64,000 nt of DNA from Synaphobranchus kaupii. Taxonomy: Eukaryota; Chordata; Actinopteri; Anguilliformes; Synaphobranchidae. Position numbers and translations under genes: made by a program. The stretch is from NCBI GenBank assembly GCA_029718625.1, contig CM056389.1:12266292-12330291 (forward strand). Reading direction: 5' to 3'. The first letter of the stretch is position 1, and each line of letters begins with the position of its first letter. Below, piece by piece: positions 50,601 through 61,608 of this stretch. Under the pieces are notes generated by a model. That model did not search any database and was not told where the DNA came from. It saw only the letters and a program-made list of their open reading frames with translations.

Positions 50601-53600
50601 GCTTCAGTTAAACATACTGCTCCTCTGAACAAAGATACTCTACACAGCTGCTTCAGTTAAACATACTGCTCCTCTGAACAAAGATACTGTACACAGCTGC
50701 TTCAGTTAAACATCCTGCTCTTCTGAACAAAGATACTCTACACAGCTGCTTCAGTTAAACATCCTGCTCTTCTGAACAAAGATACTCTACACAGCTGCTT
50801 CAGTTAAACATACTGCTCCTCTGAACAAAGATACTCTACACAGCTGCTTCAGTTAAACATGCTGCTCCTGTGAACAAAGATACTGTACACAGCTGCTTCA
50901 GTTAAACATCCTGCTCTTCTGAACAAAGATACTCTACACAGCTGCTTCAGTTAAACATACTGCTCCTCTGAACAAAGATACTCTACACAGCTGCTTCAGT
51001 TAAACATGCTGCTCCTGTGAACAAAGATACTCTACACAGCTGCTTCAGTGAAACATACTGCTCCTCTGAACAAAGATACTCTGCACAGCTGCTTCAGTTA
51101 AACATACTGCTCCTCTAAACAAAGATACTCTACACAGCTGCTTCAGTTAAACATACTGCTCCTCTGAACAAAGATACTCTACACAGCTGCTTCAGTTAAA
51201 CATACTGCTCTTCTGAACAAAGATACTCTACATAGCTGCTTCCGTTAAACATACTGCTCCTCTGAACAAAGATACTCTGCATAGCTGCTTCAGTTAAACA
51301 TACTGCTCCTTTCAGCAAAGATACTCTACACAGCTGCTTCAGATAAACATACTGCTCCTCTGAACAAAGATACTCTACACAGCCGCATCGGTTAAAGATG
51401 CTGCTGCTCTGAACAAAGATACTCTACACAGCTGCTTCAGTTAAACATACTGCTCCTCTGAACAAAGATCCTCTACACAGCACCTTCAGTTAAACATACT
51501 GCTCCTCTGAACAAAGATACTCTACACAGCTGCTTCAGTTAAACATACTGCTCCTCTGAACAAAGATCCTCTACACAGCTGCTTCAGTTAAACATACTGC
51601 TCCTCTGAACAAAGATACTCTACACAGCTGCTTCAGTTAAACATACTGCTCCTCTGAACAAAGATACTCTACACAGCTGCTTCAGTTAAACATACTGCTC
51701 CTCTGAACAAAGATACTCTACACAGCTGCTTCAGTTAAACATACTGCTCCTCTGAACAAAGATACTCTACACAGCTATGTCAGTTAAACATACTGCTCCT
51801 CTGAACAAAGATACTCTATACAGCTGCTTCAGTTAAACATACTGCTCCTCTGAACAAAGATACTCTACACAGCTATGTCAGTTAAACATACTGCTCCTCT
51901 GAACAAAGATACTCTACACAGCTATGTCAGTTAAACATACTGCTCTTCTGAACAAAGATACTCTACACAGCTGCTTCAGTTAAACATACTGCTCCTCTGA
52001 ACAAAGATACTCTACACAGCTGCTTCAGTTAAACATACTGCTCCTCTGAACAAAGATACTGTACACAGCTGCTTCAGTTAAACATCCTGCTCTTCTGAAC
52101 AAAGATACTCTACACAGCTGCTTCAGTTAAACATCCTGCTCTTCTGAACAAAGATACTCTACACAGCTGCTTCAGTTAAACATACTGCTCCTCTGAACAA
52201 AGATACTCTACACAGCTGCTTCAGTTAAACATGCTGCTCCTGTGAACAAAGATACTGTACACAGCTGCTTCAGTTAAACATCCTGCTCTTCTGAACAAAG
52301 ATACTCTACACAGCTGCTTCAGTTAAACATACTGCTCCTCTGAACAAAGATACTCTACACAGCTGCTTCAGTTAAACATGCTGCTCCTGTGAACAAAGAT
52401 ACTCTACACAGCTGCTTCAGTGAAACATACTGCTCCTCTGAACAAAGATACTCTGCACAGCTGCTTCAGTTAAACATACTGCTCCTCTAAACAAAGATAC
52501 TCTACACAGCTGCTTCAGTTAAACATACTGCTCCTCTGAACAAAGATACTCTACACAGCTGCTTCAGTTAAACATACTGCTCTTCTGAACAAAGATACTC
52601 TACATAGCTGCTTCCGTTAAACATACTGCTCCTCTGAACAAAGATACTCTGCATAGCTGCTTCAGTTAAACATACTGCTCCTTTCAGCAAAGATACTCTA
52701 CACAGCTGCTTCAGATAAACATACTGCTCCTCTGAACAAAGATACTCTACACAGCCGCATCGGTTAAAGATGCTGCTGCTCTGAACAAAGATACTCTACA
52801 CAGCTGCTTCAGTTAAACATACTGCTCCTCTGAACAAAGATACTCTACACAGCTGCTTCAGTTAAACATGCTGCTCCTCTGAACAAAGATACTCTACACA
52901 GCTGCTTCAGTTAAACATGCTGCTCCTCTGAACAAAGATACTCTACACAGCTGCTTCTGTTAAACATACTGCTCCTCTGAACAAAGATACTCTACACAGC
53001 ACCTTCAGTTAAACATACTGCTCCTCTGAACAAAGATCCTCTACACAGCTGCTTCAGTTAAACATACTGCTCCTCTGAACAAAGATACTCTATGCAGCAC
53101 CTTCAGTTAAACATACTGCTCCTCTGAACAAAGATACTCTACACAGCTGCTTCAGTTAAACATACTGCTCCTCTGAACAAAGATACTCTACACAGCTGCT
53201 TCAGTTAAACATACTGCTCCTCTGAACAAAGATCCTCTACACAGCACCTTCAGTTAAACATACTGCTCCTCTGAACAAAGATACTCTACACAGCTGCTTC
53301 AGTTAAACATACTGCTCCTCTGAACAAAGATCCTCTACACAGCACCTTCAGTTAAACATACTGCTCCTCTGAACAAAGATACTCTACACAGCTGCTTCAG
53401 TTAAACATACTGCTCCTCTGAACAAAGATACTCTACACAGCTGCTTCAGTTAAACATACTGCTCCTCTGAACAAAGATCCTCTACACAGCACCTTCAGTT
53501 AAACATACTGCTCCTCTGAACAAAGATACTCTATACAGCTGCTTCAGTTAAACATACTGCTCCTCTGAACAAAGATACTCTATACAGCTGCTTCAGTTAA

Positions 53601-54931
53601 ACATACTGCTCCTCTGAACAAAGATCCTCTACACAGCACCTTAAGTTAAACATACTGCTCCTCTGAACAAAGATACTCTATACAGCTGCTTCAGTTAAAC
53701 ATACTGCTCCTCTGAACAAAGATACTCTATACAGCTGCTTCAGTTAAACATACTGCTCCTCTGAACAAAGATACTCTATACAGCTGCATCAGTTAAACAT
53801 ACTGCTCCTCTGAACAAAGATCCTCTACACAGCACCTTCAGTTAAACATACTGCTCCTCTGAACAAAGATCCTCTACACAGCACCTTCAGTTAAACATAC
53901 TGCTCCTCTGAACAAAGATCCTCTACACAGCACCTTCAGTTAAACATACTGCTCCTCTGAACAAAGATACTCTATACAGCTGCTTCAGATAAACATACTG
54001 CTCCTCTGAACAAAGATACTCTATACAGCTGCTTCAGTTAAACATACTGCTCCTCTGAACAAAGATCCTCTACACAGCACCTTCAGTTAAACATACTGCT
54101 CCTCTGAAAAAAGATCCTCTACACAGCACCTTCAGTTAAACATACTGCTCCTCTGAACAAAGATCCTCTACACAGCACCTTCAGTTAAACATACTGCTCC
54201 TCTGAACAAAGATACTCTATACAGCTGCTTCAGATAAACATACTGCTCCTCTGAACAAAGATACTCTACACAGCTGCTTCAGTTAAACATACTGCTCCTC
54301 TGAACAAAGATCCTCTACACAGCACCTTCAGTTAAACATACTGCTCCTCTGAACAAAGATACTCTATACAGCACCTTCAGTTAAACATACTGCTCCTCTG
54401 AACAAAGATACTCTATACAGCTGCTTCAGTTAAACATACTGCTCCTCTGAACAAAGATACTCTATACAGCTGCTTCAGTTAAACATACTGCTCCTCTGAA
54501 CAAAGATACTCTACACAGCTGCTTCAGTTAAACATACTGCTCCGCTGAACAAAGATCCTCTACACAGCACCTTCAGTTAAACATACTGCTCCTCTGAACA
54601 AAGATACTCTATACAGCTGCTTCAGTTAAACATACTGCTCCTCTGAACAAAGATACTCTATACAGCTGCTTCAGTTAAACATACTGCTCCTCTGAACAAA
54701 AATACTCTATACAGCTGCTTCAGTTAAACATACTGCTCCTCTGAACAAAGATCCTCTACACAGCACCTTCAGTTAAACATACTGCTCCTCTGAACAAAAA
54801 TATTCTATACAGCTGCTTCAGTTAAACATACTGCTCCTCTGAACAAAGATCCTCTACACAGCTGCTTCAGTTAAACATACTGCTCCTCCCCAAGATTTTC
54901 CTCACCAATAATATTTACATCTTTATAACAC

Positions 54932-55053
54932 AGATTGGACTGATAGAAGATGCAAGATTGTCTCCATCTTTAGATTTTAACTGATATTATAACTACTAAA
55001 GATGAGACGAAAAGAAACAAGACTACAGTCAAGGCCAAGACTAAATAAAAAAG
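54932..55053 (-). pseudogene. Relic of a protocadherin variable exon (transmembrane segment)
   Basis: About 120 bases match the transmembrane region of exons 2-5. The minus strand reads FYLVLALTVVLFLFVSSLVV then IISVKI, then a stop where the intact exons have Tyr (TAC to TAA), then RWRQSCIFYQSN. Everything before and after is missing: no EC repeats precede it and the tail is cut where the sequence changes, about 45 bases from the satellite. This shows the satellite lies within former protocadherin cluster DNA. It may be a deletion or conversion remnant. Confidence 0.85.
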
Positions 55054-55255
55054 TGTAAAAGGTCCTGAAATGAGCAGAGTTGAGCGTTGAGAGCGGACCT
55101 TGTCTAAAACAGGAATAGACGGCTCTTTTACATGGAGTTCAGAAGCTACATTGACTAAGTTGTGCAGAAATATCCATATAAATAAATACATCTCCACCAC
55201 ATCACCACCTGGTTTAAAGAAAATCATAGAAATGCACACAATATAGATACTCATA
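55054..55255 (-). other. Block homologous to the segment downstream of exon 3
   Basis: Resembles 8340-8520 in DNA. Its minus-strand frame reads DVVEMYLFIWIFLHNLVNVA and later KVRSQRSTLLISGPF, running without a stop into the relic's transmembrane codons. It is unidentified. In the exon 3 copy this block lies downstream of the exon, here upstream of the relic. Confidence 0.35.
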
Positions 55256-55257
55256 AA

Positions 55258-56234
55258 GTGAGTTTGTGAACTCTGCAGTGTGTATGAGTCATGAGTGTAT
55301 GAGTCACTGCAGTGTGTATGAGTCATGAGTGTATGAGTCACTGCAGTGTGTATGGGTCATGAGTGTATGAGTCACTGCAGTGTGTATGGGTCATGAGTGT
55401 ATGAGTCACTGCAGTGTGTATGAGTCATGAGTGTATGAGTCACTGCAGTGTGTATGGGTCATGAGTGTATGAGTCACTGCAGTGTGTATGGGTCATGAGT
55501 GTATGAGTCACTGCAGTGTGTATGGGTCATGAGTGTGTGAACTCTGCAGTGTGTATGAGTCATGAGTGTATGAGTCACTGCAGTGTGTATGGTTCATGAG
55601 TGTGTGAACTCTGCAGTGTGTATGAGTCATGAGTGTGTGAACTCTGCAGTGTGTATGAGTCATGAGTGTGTGAACTCTGCAGTGTGTATGAGTCATGAGT
55701 GTGTGAACTCTGCAGTGTGTATGAGTCATGAGTGTGTGAACTCTGCAGTGTGTATGAGTCATGAGTGTGTGAACTCTGCAGTGTGTATGAGTCATGAGTG
55801 TATGAGTCACTGCAGTGTGTATGGGTCATGAGTGTATGAGTCACTGCAGTGTGTATGAGTCATGAGTGTGTGAACTCTGCAGTGTGTATGAGTCATGAGT
55901 GTATGAGTCACTGCAGTGTGTATGGGTCATGAGTGTATGAGTCACTGCAGTGTGTATGGGTCATGAGTGTATGAGTCACTGCAGTGTGTATGAGTCATGA
56001 GTGTATGAGTCACTGCAGTGTGTATGGGTCATGAGTGTGTGAACTCTGCAGTGTGTATGAGTCATGAGTGTGTGAACTCTGCAGTGTGTATGAGTCATGA
56101 GTGTGTGAACTCTGCAGTGTGTATGAGTCATGAGTGTGTGAACTCTGCAGTGTGTATGAGTCATGAGTGTGTGAACTCTGCAGTGTGTATGAGTCATGAG
56201 TGTGTGAACTCTGCAGTGTGTATGAGTCATGAGT
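55258..56234. repeat. Minisatellite of mixed 33- and 34-bp units, about 29 copies
   Basis: Two unit types alternate irregularly: one with GTGTGAACTCTGCAGTGTGT (33 bp) and one with GTATGAGTCACTGCAGTG (34 bp), both joined by TATGAGTCATGAG or TATGGGTCATGAG. I count 33 perfect TGAGTCA heptamers. Frames on both strands stay open in short stretches only because the units are short and stop-poor. Confidence 0.95.
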
Positions 56235-56715
56235 TAAACAGAAAGGCTGATCTCTCCACACTCAGGAGTCCAGCCTCCTTCATACTCAATGAGACCCATC
56301 ATGTCAGCAGGGCCGTGAAGAGGGCTGTGAGCAGAGAGCGCTAAACTGCTTATAAATATCTTCATTTCCATCTGCAATTTGGATTATTATAGTAATAATA
56401 TTGTATTTATTGCATGTGTATTTTAGATAAATAGAAGCACGTCTGTGGCATGTGTCCATGTGTGAGGTGCTGTAGCTTTGAGGCCATAAATAAAGGTTAA
56501 TTACATTTCACCAATTAGCACATTCTCCAATCCAGAGTCATTAACACAGGTTCTACATACAGGCCACTTATGCAGCTGGATATTTACTCAAGTTAAGTAA
56601 CTTTAGCTCAACGCTACAACATCAAACCCACAACCTTTTGGCAGAGTGGCTAACACAATTTACCATTTTACCAATTTACAATGCCTTTACTTCCACGAGA
56701 AATTCACTGAAGCTG
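56235..56715. other. Intergenic DNA
   Basis: No gene recognised; it contains a moderately GC-rich start, then AT-rich sequence. Confidence 0.4.
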
Positions 56716-57517
56716 CGCAGGTCTGAATGCTGCTAATGTTAGCCAAGCGATGCTATCGAATCTGTGTAGGCCTGAACAATGTTAATGTTAGCCAAGCTGT
56801 GCTACTACATCTGTGTAGGCCTGAACACTGTTAATGTTAGCCAAGCTGTGCTACTACATCTGTGTAGGCCTGAACACTGTTAATGTTAGCCAAGCTGTGC
56901 TACTACATCTGTGTAGGCCTGAACACTGTTAATGTTAGCCAAGCTGTGCTACTACATCTGTGTAGGCCTGAACACTGTTAATGTTAGCCAAGCTGTGCTA
57001 CTACATCTGTGTAGGCCTGAACACTGTTAATGTTAGCCAAGCTGTGCTACTACATCTGTGTAGGCCTGAACACTGTTAATGTTAGCCAAGCTGTGCTACT
57101 ACATCTGTGTAGGCCTGAACACTGTTAATGTTAGCCAAGCTGTGCTACTACATCTGTGTAGGCCTGAACACTGTTAATGTTAGCCAAGCTGTGCTACTAC
57201 ATCTGTGTAGGCCTGAACACTGTTAATGTTAGCCAAGCTGTGCTACTACATCTGTGTAGGCCTGAACACTGTTAATGTTAGCCATGCTGTGCTACTACAT
57301 CTGTGTAGGCCTGAATACTGCTAGTGTTAGCCATGCTATGCTATTGAACCTGTGTAGGCCAAAACACAGCCAATGTTAGCCATGCTATGCTATTGAACCT
57401 GTGTAGGCCAAAAACACAGCCAATGTTAGCCATGCTATGCTATTGAACCTGTGTAGGCCAAAAACACAGCCAATGTTAGCCATGCTATGCTATTGAACCT
57501 GTGTAGACCTGAACACT
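56716..57517. repeat. Second 49-bp minisatellite (unrelated sequence), about 16 copies
   Basis: The unit begins TGTGTAGGCCTGAACACTGT and continues TAATGTTAGCCAAGCTGTGC to TACTACATC. The central units are nearly identical, the edge units diverged (TATTGAACC, AAAACACAGCC forms). Its period equals that of the large satellite but the sequences show no similarity. Confidence 0.95.
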
Positions 57518-57962
57518 GGCCGGATTCAGAGATGGCCAACTTCCTAATCATTTTTGAGCAGCTGAGCTGACACAAGTACAAAGTCATCTCTCTGTCAAAA
57601 CGAATATGATCCAGACACTGTCTCTCAATGAATCCATCTAATATTAGTCTGGTGTGATAAAGACGGTCAATCATACTTTTACATATTTTTCTTTTTGTGA
57701 CAGCTCTTTGATAATTGCAAGCAGACTAGGCAAAGGAAAATAAGACCAATATTATGTTCAAATAACATGCACTCATAAACATCCGCATATCTTGCAGACA
57801 CGCCTCGTTTTCATCAAATCTCCGCCCCGCATGTGTATATACCTGAGAGACGCTTAAAACAGCAGATAAGTCAAACGTCTGAATCACAAGCAGCTTAAGC
57901 TACGTGGAATTACGGGAGTCAGTCCCATTTGCGCGTGATTATCTCAACTCTGAATCTGGCCC
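57518..57962. mobile_element. MITE inserted in the last 49-bp unit
   Basis: The left end GGCCGGATTCAGAG and right end CTCTGAATCTGGCC form 14-bp terminal inverted repeats with one mismatch, 445 bp apart. The flanks TGTGTAGACCTGAACACT and ATGTTAGCCAAAGTGTGCT are the two halves of one minisatellite unit, so the element interrupted it. No transposase is encoded. Confidence 0.75.
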
Positions 57963-58686
57963 CATGTTAGCCAAAGTGTGCTCAGCTGCGTCCGAATCAG
58001 AGCCCTATCTACTTTCACAATAGCGCGTTTTACAGAGAACTGTCACAAAGACACTGCACAGAGAAACAGAAGGAAAATTGGGAAAAAAAAAACCCTGCAA
58101 AAAAACAGGCGTTAAACCCCAACCAGCAAAACGAGGTAAAAAAACAAAACAAAAAAAAACAGTGTACTAGCAGACTGTGTACTATTTACTGTATACTGTT
58201 TAGTACACAACTTGCAGTATGCTCATAAGTTTCCTCCATGCTATTTTCCAACAGTACTGAAGTGTCGTAAGACATCCCACATTAGCCCGGCCGTGACGTG
58301 TGTCGTTTTTGTTGTTTTGAAAACAAAGCAGCGCGTCATATTTATGCAACCAAGATGTTCCCTTACTTCTCCCGAATATACTCAGCAAAACCCTGGAAGT
58401 AAGTATATCATCCAGGGGCTTTAAGTATACTACATTTACAGAACATTTTGCAAGCCTGTGCGCATTTATTGTTTTTCAAATAGCCTATGGTCCCAGGGAT
58501 TCACTGTAAGGTTTTTTCAATGCGGTTCAAAAAAAGAGATTAATTGAAATTTTACAATTTTTATAAAAAAATAAGTTTTCAGATTTTTTCCCTTGTTTTT
58601 CTCCCAATTTGGTAGCCAATTGTACCCTATAGTTCAGTTCCCGGGGTATTGCGGTGAATTCGCCGCTACACAAACTGGTCAGATGG
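57963..58686. other. Dispersed-element DNA between minisatellites
   Basis: Begins with the second half of the interrupted 49-bp unit. TCCGAATCAGAGCCCTATCT at 57989 is an isolated copy of the core of the 54-bp minisatellite at 60157. The stretch from 58160 to about 58300 resembles the DNA to the right of that array (61270-61405), both with a CATGCTATTTT/CATACTATTTT segment and GTCGTAAG. Together these suggest two copies of one dispersed element. The last ~90 bases (CCCAATTTGGTAGCCAATTG) resemble another common fish repeat. Confidence 0.55.
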
Positions 58687-59449
58687 CGATAGGAAGGAGG
58701 GCACCACGCCCTCTTCAGGGCGGGACTCTGGCGAGAGGAAGGAGGGCACCACGCCCTCTTCAGGGCGTGACTCTGGTGATAGGAAGGAGGGCACCATGCC
58801 CTCTTCAGGGCGTGACTCTGGTGATAGGAAGGAGGGCACCACGCCCTCTTCAGGGCGGGACTCTGGCGATAGGAAGGAGGGCACCACACCCTCTTCAGGG
58901 CGTGACTCTGGCGATAGGAAGGAGGGCACCACACCCTCTTCAGGGCGTGACTCTGGCGATAGGAAGGAGGGCACCACACCCTCTTCAGGGCGTGACTCTG
59001 GCGAGAGGAAGGAGGGCACCACACCCTCTTCAGGGCGTGACTCTGGCCAGAGGAAGGAGGGCACCACACCCTCTTCAGGGCGGGACTCTGGCGAGAGGAA
59101 GGAGGGCACCACGCCCTCTTCAGGGCGTGACTCTGGTGATAGGAAGGAGGGCACCACACCCTCTTCAGGGCGGGACTCTGGCGATAGGAAGGAGGACACC
59201 ACACCCTCTTCAGGGCGTGACTCTGGCCAGAGGAAGGAGGGCACCACACCCTCTTCAGGGCGGGACTCTGGCGAGAGGAAGGAGGGCACCACACCCTCTT
59301 CAGGGCGTGACTCTGGCCAGAGGAAGGAGGGCACCACACCCTCTTCAGGGCGGGACTCTGGCCAGAGGAAGGAGGGCACCACGCCCTCTTCAGGGCGTGA
59401 CTCTGGCGAGAGGAAGGAGGGCACCACACCCTCTTCAGGGCATGACTCC
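58687..59449. repeat. Minisatellite, 45-bp unit, about 17 copies
   Basis: Unit GATAGGAAGGAGGGCACCAC, GCCCTCTTCAGGGCGTGACT, CTGGC. It contains two overlapping inverted repeats (GAGGGC/GCCCTC and GCCCT/AGGGC). Since 45 is a multiple of 3 and stops are absent, frames of 222-322 codons stay open on both strands; the products are 15-residue strings without known domains and are not called genes. Confidence 0.95.
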
Positions 59450-60156
59450 GAGCCCCTGGTGTGACAATTATTGCCGAATCTCTCCCCCCACCCAATTCTG
59501 CAGCTCCCTCTAGGCACCGGCCATACTCTGGTCTGGCAGAAGCAGGGGTGCAAACCCTTGACCCTCAGTGTGCAACTGCACCGCTTTTACCACAGTGCCG
59601 AAATTTCACCATTTTTAACTGAATTTTAACCCTGTCCTTTGTTCTTCATATTTTGTTAATTACAGTGACCAGGTTTCCATACTTTCAGCTTATTAAAACC
59701 CCACTGATTTCACCTGTTATTCCATAACTGAACAACACGATTTTAAAGAGAACTCAGTGTCTAATTAAGGAAAATAAACACTTTCAACAATAAGAAACAA
59801 AAACTAATTTGCAACACTTTACACAATTCTGACAATTTTAATGCCATATATTCTCTGCATGTGTGCTTTAACTTTGTGCATAGACACAAATTATCCGCTG
59901 TCTAACTAGCAAAAGAGGAGTTGGACACGCCCTAAATGCACTTGCGCTATGCATATTAGTTATGTCTCTTTTGAAATATAATTAAAAGGTTACTCACGAA
60001 CATCCAGACACCTAATTGTGCACGATTGTTTCAAAAACTACTTTCTACCAAAGTATGCCAACTGTGTATATATGCGCAGAGTATCAACCAAATCATGCCA
60101 GTATCCTGGGGGTTTATATCAACACAGTCCGCCGCTTTAATACTGCCGTGCGCGGA
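59450..60156. other. Intergenic DNA, partly dispersed repeat
   Basis: 59480-59610 (GGTGCAAACCCTTGACCCTC and CACCGCTTTTACCACAGTGC) resembles the tail of a common fish repeat and may be the other side of the element split by the 45-bp array. The rest is AT-rich with no gene seen. Confidence 0.4.
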
Positions 60157-61282
60157 TCAGAGCCCTATCTACTGCGCCCTGTCTCCTGTGTACAGTACAC
60201 TGTGTCTGAATCAGAGCCCTATCTACTGCGCCCTGTCTCCTGTGTAAAGTACACTGTGTCTGAATCAGAGCCCTATCTACTGCGCCCTGTCTCCTGTGTA
60301 CAGTACACTGTGTCTGAATCAGAGCCCTATCAACTGCACCCTGTCTCCTGTGTACAGTGCACTGTGTCTGAATCAGAGCCCTATCTACTGCGCCCTGTCT
60401 CCTGCGTACAGTGCACTGTGTCTGAATCAGAGCCCTATCTACTGCACCCTGTCTCCTGCGTACAGTGCACTGTGTCTGAATCAGAGCCCTATCTACTGCG
60501 CCCTGTCTCCTGCGTACAGTGCACTTTGTCCGAATCAGAGCCCTATCTACTGCGCCCTGTCTCCTGTGTACAGTACACCGTGTCTGAATCAGAGCCCTAT
60601 CTACTGCGCCCTGTCTCCTGCGTACAGTGCACTGTGTCTGAATCAGAGCCCTATCTACTGCACCCTGTCTCCTGCGTACAGTGCACTGTGTCTGAATCAG
60701 AGCCCTATCTACTGTGCCCTGTCTCCTGCATACAGTGCACTGTGTCTGAATCAGAGCCCTATCTACTGCGCCCTGTCTCCTGCGTACAGTGCACTGTGTC
60801 CGAATCAGAGCCCTATCTACTGCGCCCTGTCTCCTGTGTACAGTACACTGTGTCCGAATCAGAGCCCTATCAACTGCACCCTGTCTCCTGTGTACAGTAC
60901 ACCGTGTCTGAATCAGAGCCCTATCTACTGTGCCCTGTCTCCTGTGTACAGTGCACTGTGTCTGAATCAGAGCCCTATCTACTGCGCCCTGTCTCCTGTG
61001 TACAGTGCACTGTGTCTGAATCAGAGCCCTATCTACTGCACCCTGTCTCCTGTGTACAGTGCACTGTGTCTGAATCAGAGCCCTATCTACTGCGCCCTGT
61101 CTCCTGCGTACAGTGCACTGTGTCTGAATCAGAGCCCTATCTACTGCGCCCTGTCTCCTGTGTACAGTGCACTGTGTCCGAATCAGAGCCCTATCTACTG
61201 CGCCCTGTCTCCTGCGTACAGTGTACTGTGTCCGAATCAGAGCCCTATCTACTGCACCCTGTCTCCTGTGTACAGTGTACTG
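60157..61282. repeat. Minisatellite, 54-bp unit, about 21 copies
   Basis: Unit TCAGAGCCCTATCTACTGCG, CCCTGTCTCCTGTGTACAGT, ACACTGTGTCTGAA. Since 54 is 3 x 18, plus-strand frames of 459 and 339 codons run through it; they are periodic (core SEPYLLRPVSCVQ) with no signal peptide or domain and are not called genes. Confidence 0.95.
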
Positions 61283-61608
61283 GCAGAAGTGTGCTTTTTA
61301 AAGTGCACCAGGTAGCACGTGACGTGCAGTCCACAAAAAATATCCACCATACTATTTTTCAACCGCACTGTGGAAGGGTCGTAAGCAGGTCATAAGACGT
61401 CCCACCAGTGTTGCCATGTCCACGGTTTTACAGCTAAATAGGGCTATTTTCAAAGTGCAGTCACAGGTAAAAATGAAAAGTCGCAAAGCACACACTTATT
61501 TTAAGAAGTAAAAATATGGTCATTTCTATTTAAAATACGTTGGTTTCGGTGAGAAATATATGTTGGGCTAGTTGAGTCGCCATTTGGCTGGAAAGTCTGG
61601 CAAGATCT
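61283..61608. other. Right flank of the element containing the 54-bp array
   Basis: 61283-61405 is similar to 58200-58300. Beyond it the sequence is unrecognised, with no gene. Confidence 0.45.

Larger units (their letters stand above)
20339..54887. repeat. Satellite array, 49-bp unit, about 700 copies (34.5 kb)
   Basis: Consensus unit: CTGAACAAAGATACTCTACA, CAGCTGCTTCAGTTAAACAT, ACTGCTCCT (49 bases). The spacing of successive units was checked. Common variants are a 50-bp form (ATACTCAATCACAG), AGATAAACATAAAGCTCCT, CAGCTATGTCAG, CCGCATCGGTTAAAG with GCTGCTGCTCTG, and CAGCACCTTCAG. Variant patterns repeat over long distances and show recent block duplications. Short minus-strand frames (66-79 codons) recur, but stops interrupt every frame, so it is not coding. 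It separates exon 5 from a protocadherin relic and is therefore inside or at the edge of the gene cluster. Confidence 0.98.

Noticed and set aside
20339..54887. CRISPR-like array
   Set aside because: The units abut directly with no unique spacers, and the genomic context is vertebrate; it is a satellite.
56716..57517. Second 49-bp array as a dispersed part of the main satellite
   Set aside because: The period is the same but the unit sequence is unrelated; the equal length appears coincidental.
58527..59553. Four long frames on both strands (222-322 codons)
   Set aside because: A product of a stop-free 45-bp unit; simultaneous opening on both strands argues against coding.
60016..61395. 459-codon plus-strand frame, and an overlapping 339-codon frame
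   Set aside because: Both come from a 54-bp repeat (multiple of 3) lacking stops; the products are periodic, lack a signal peptide or domain, and two overlapping frames are open together.
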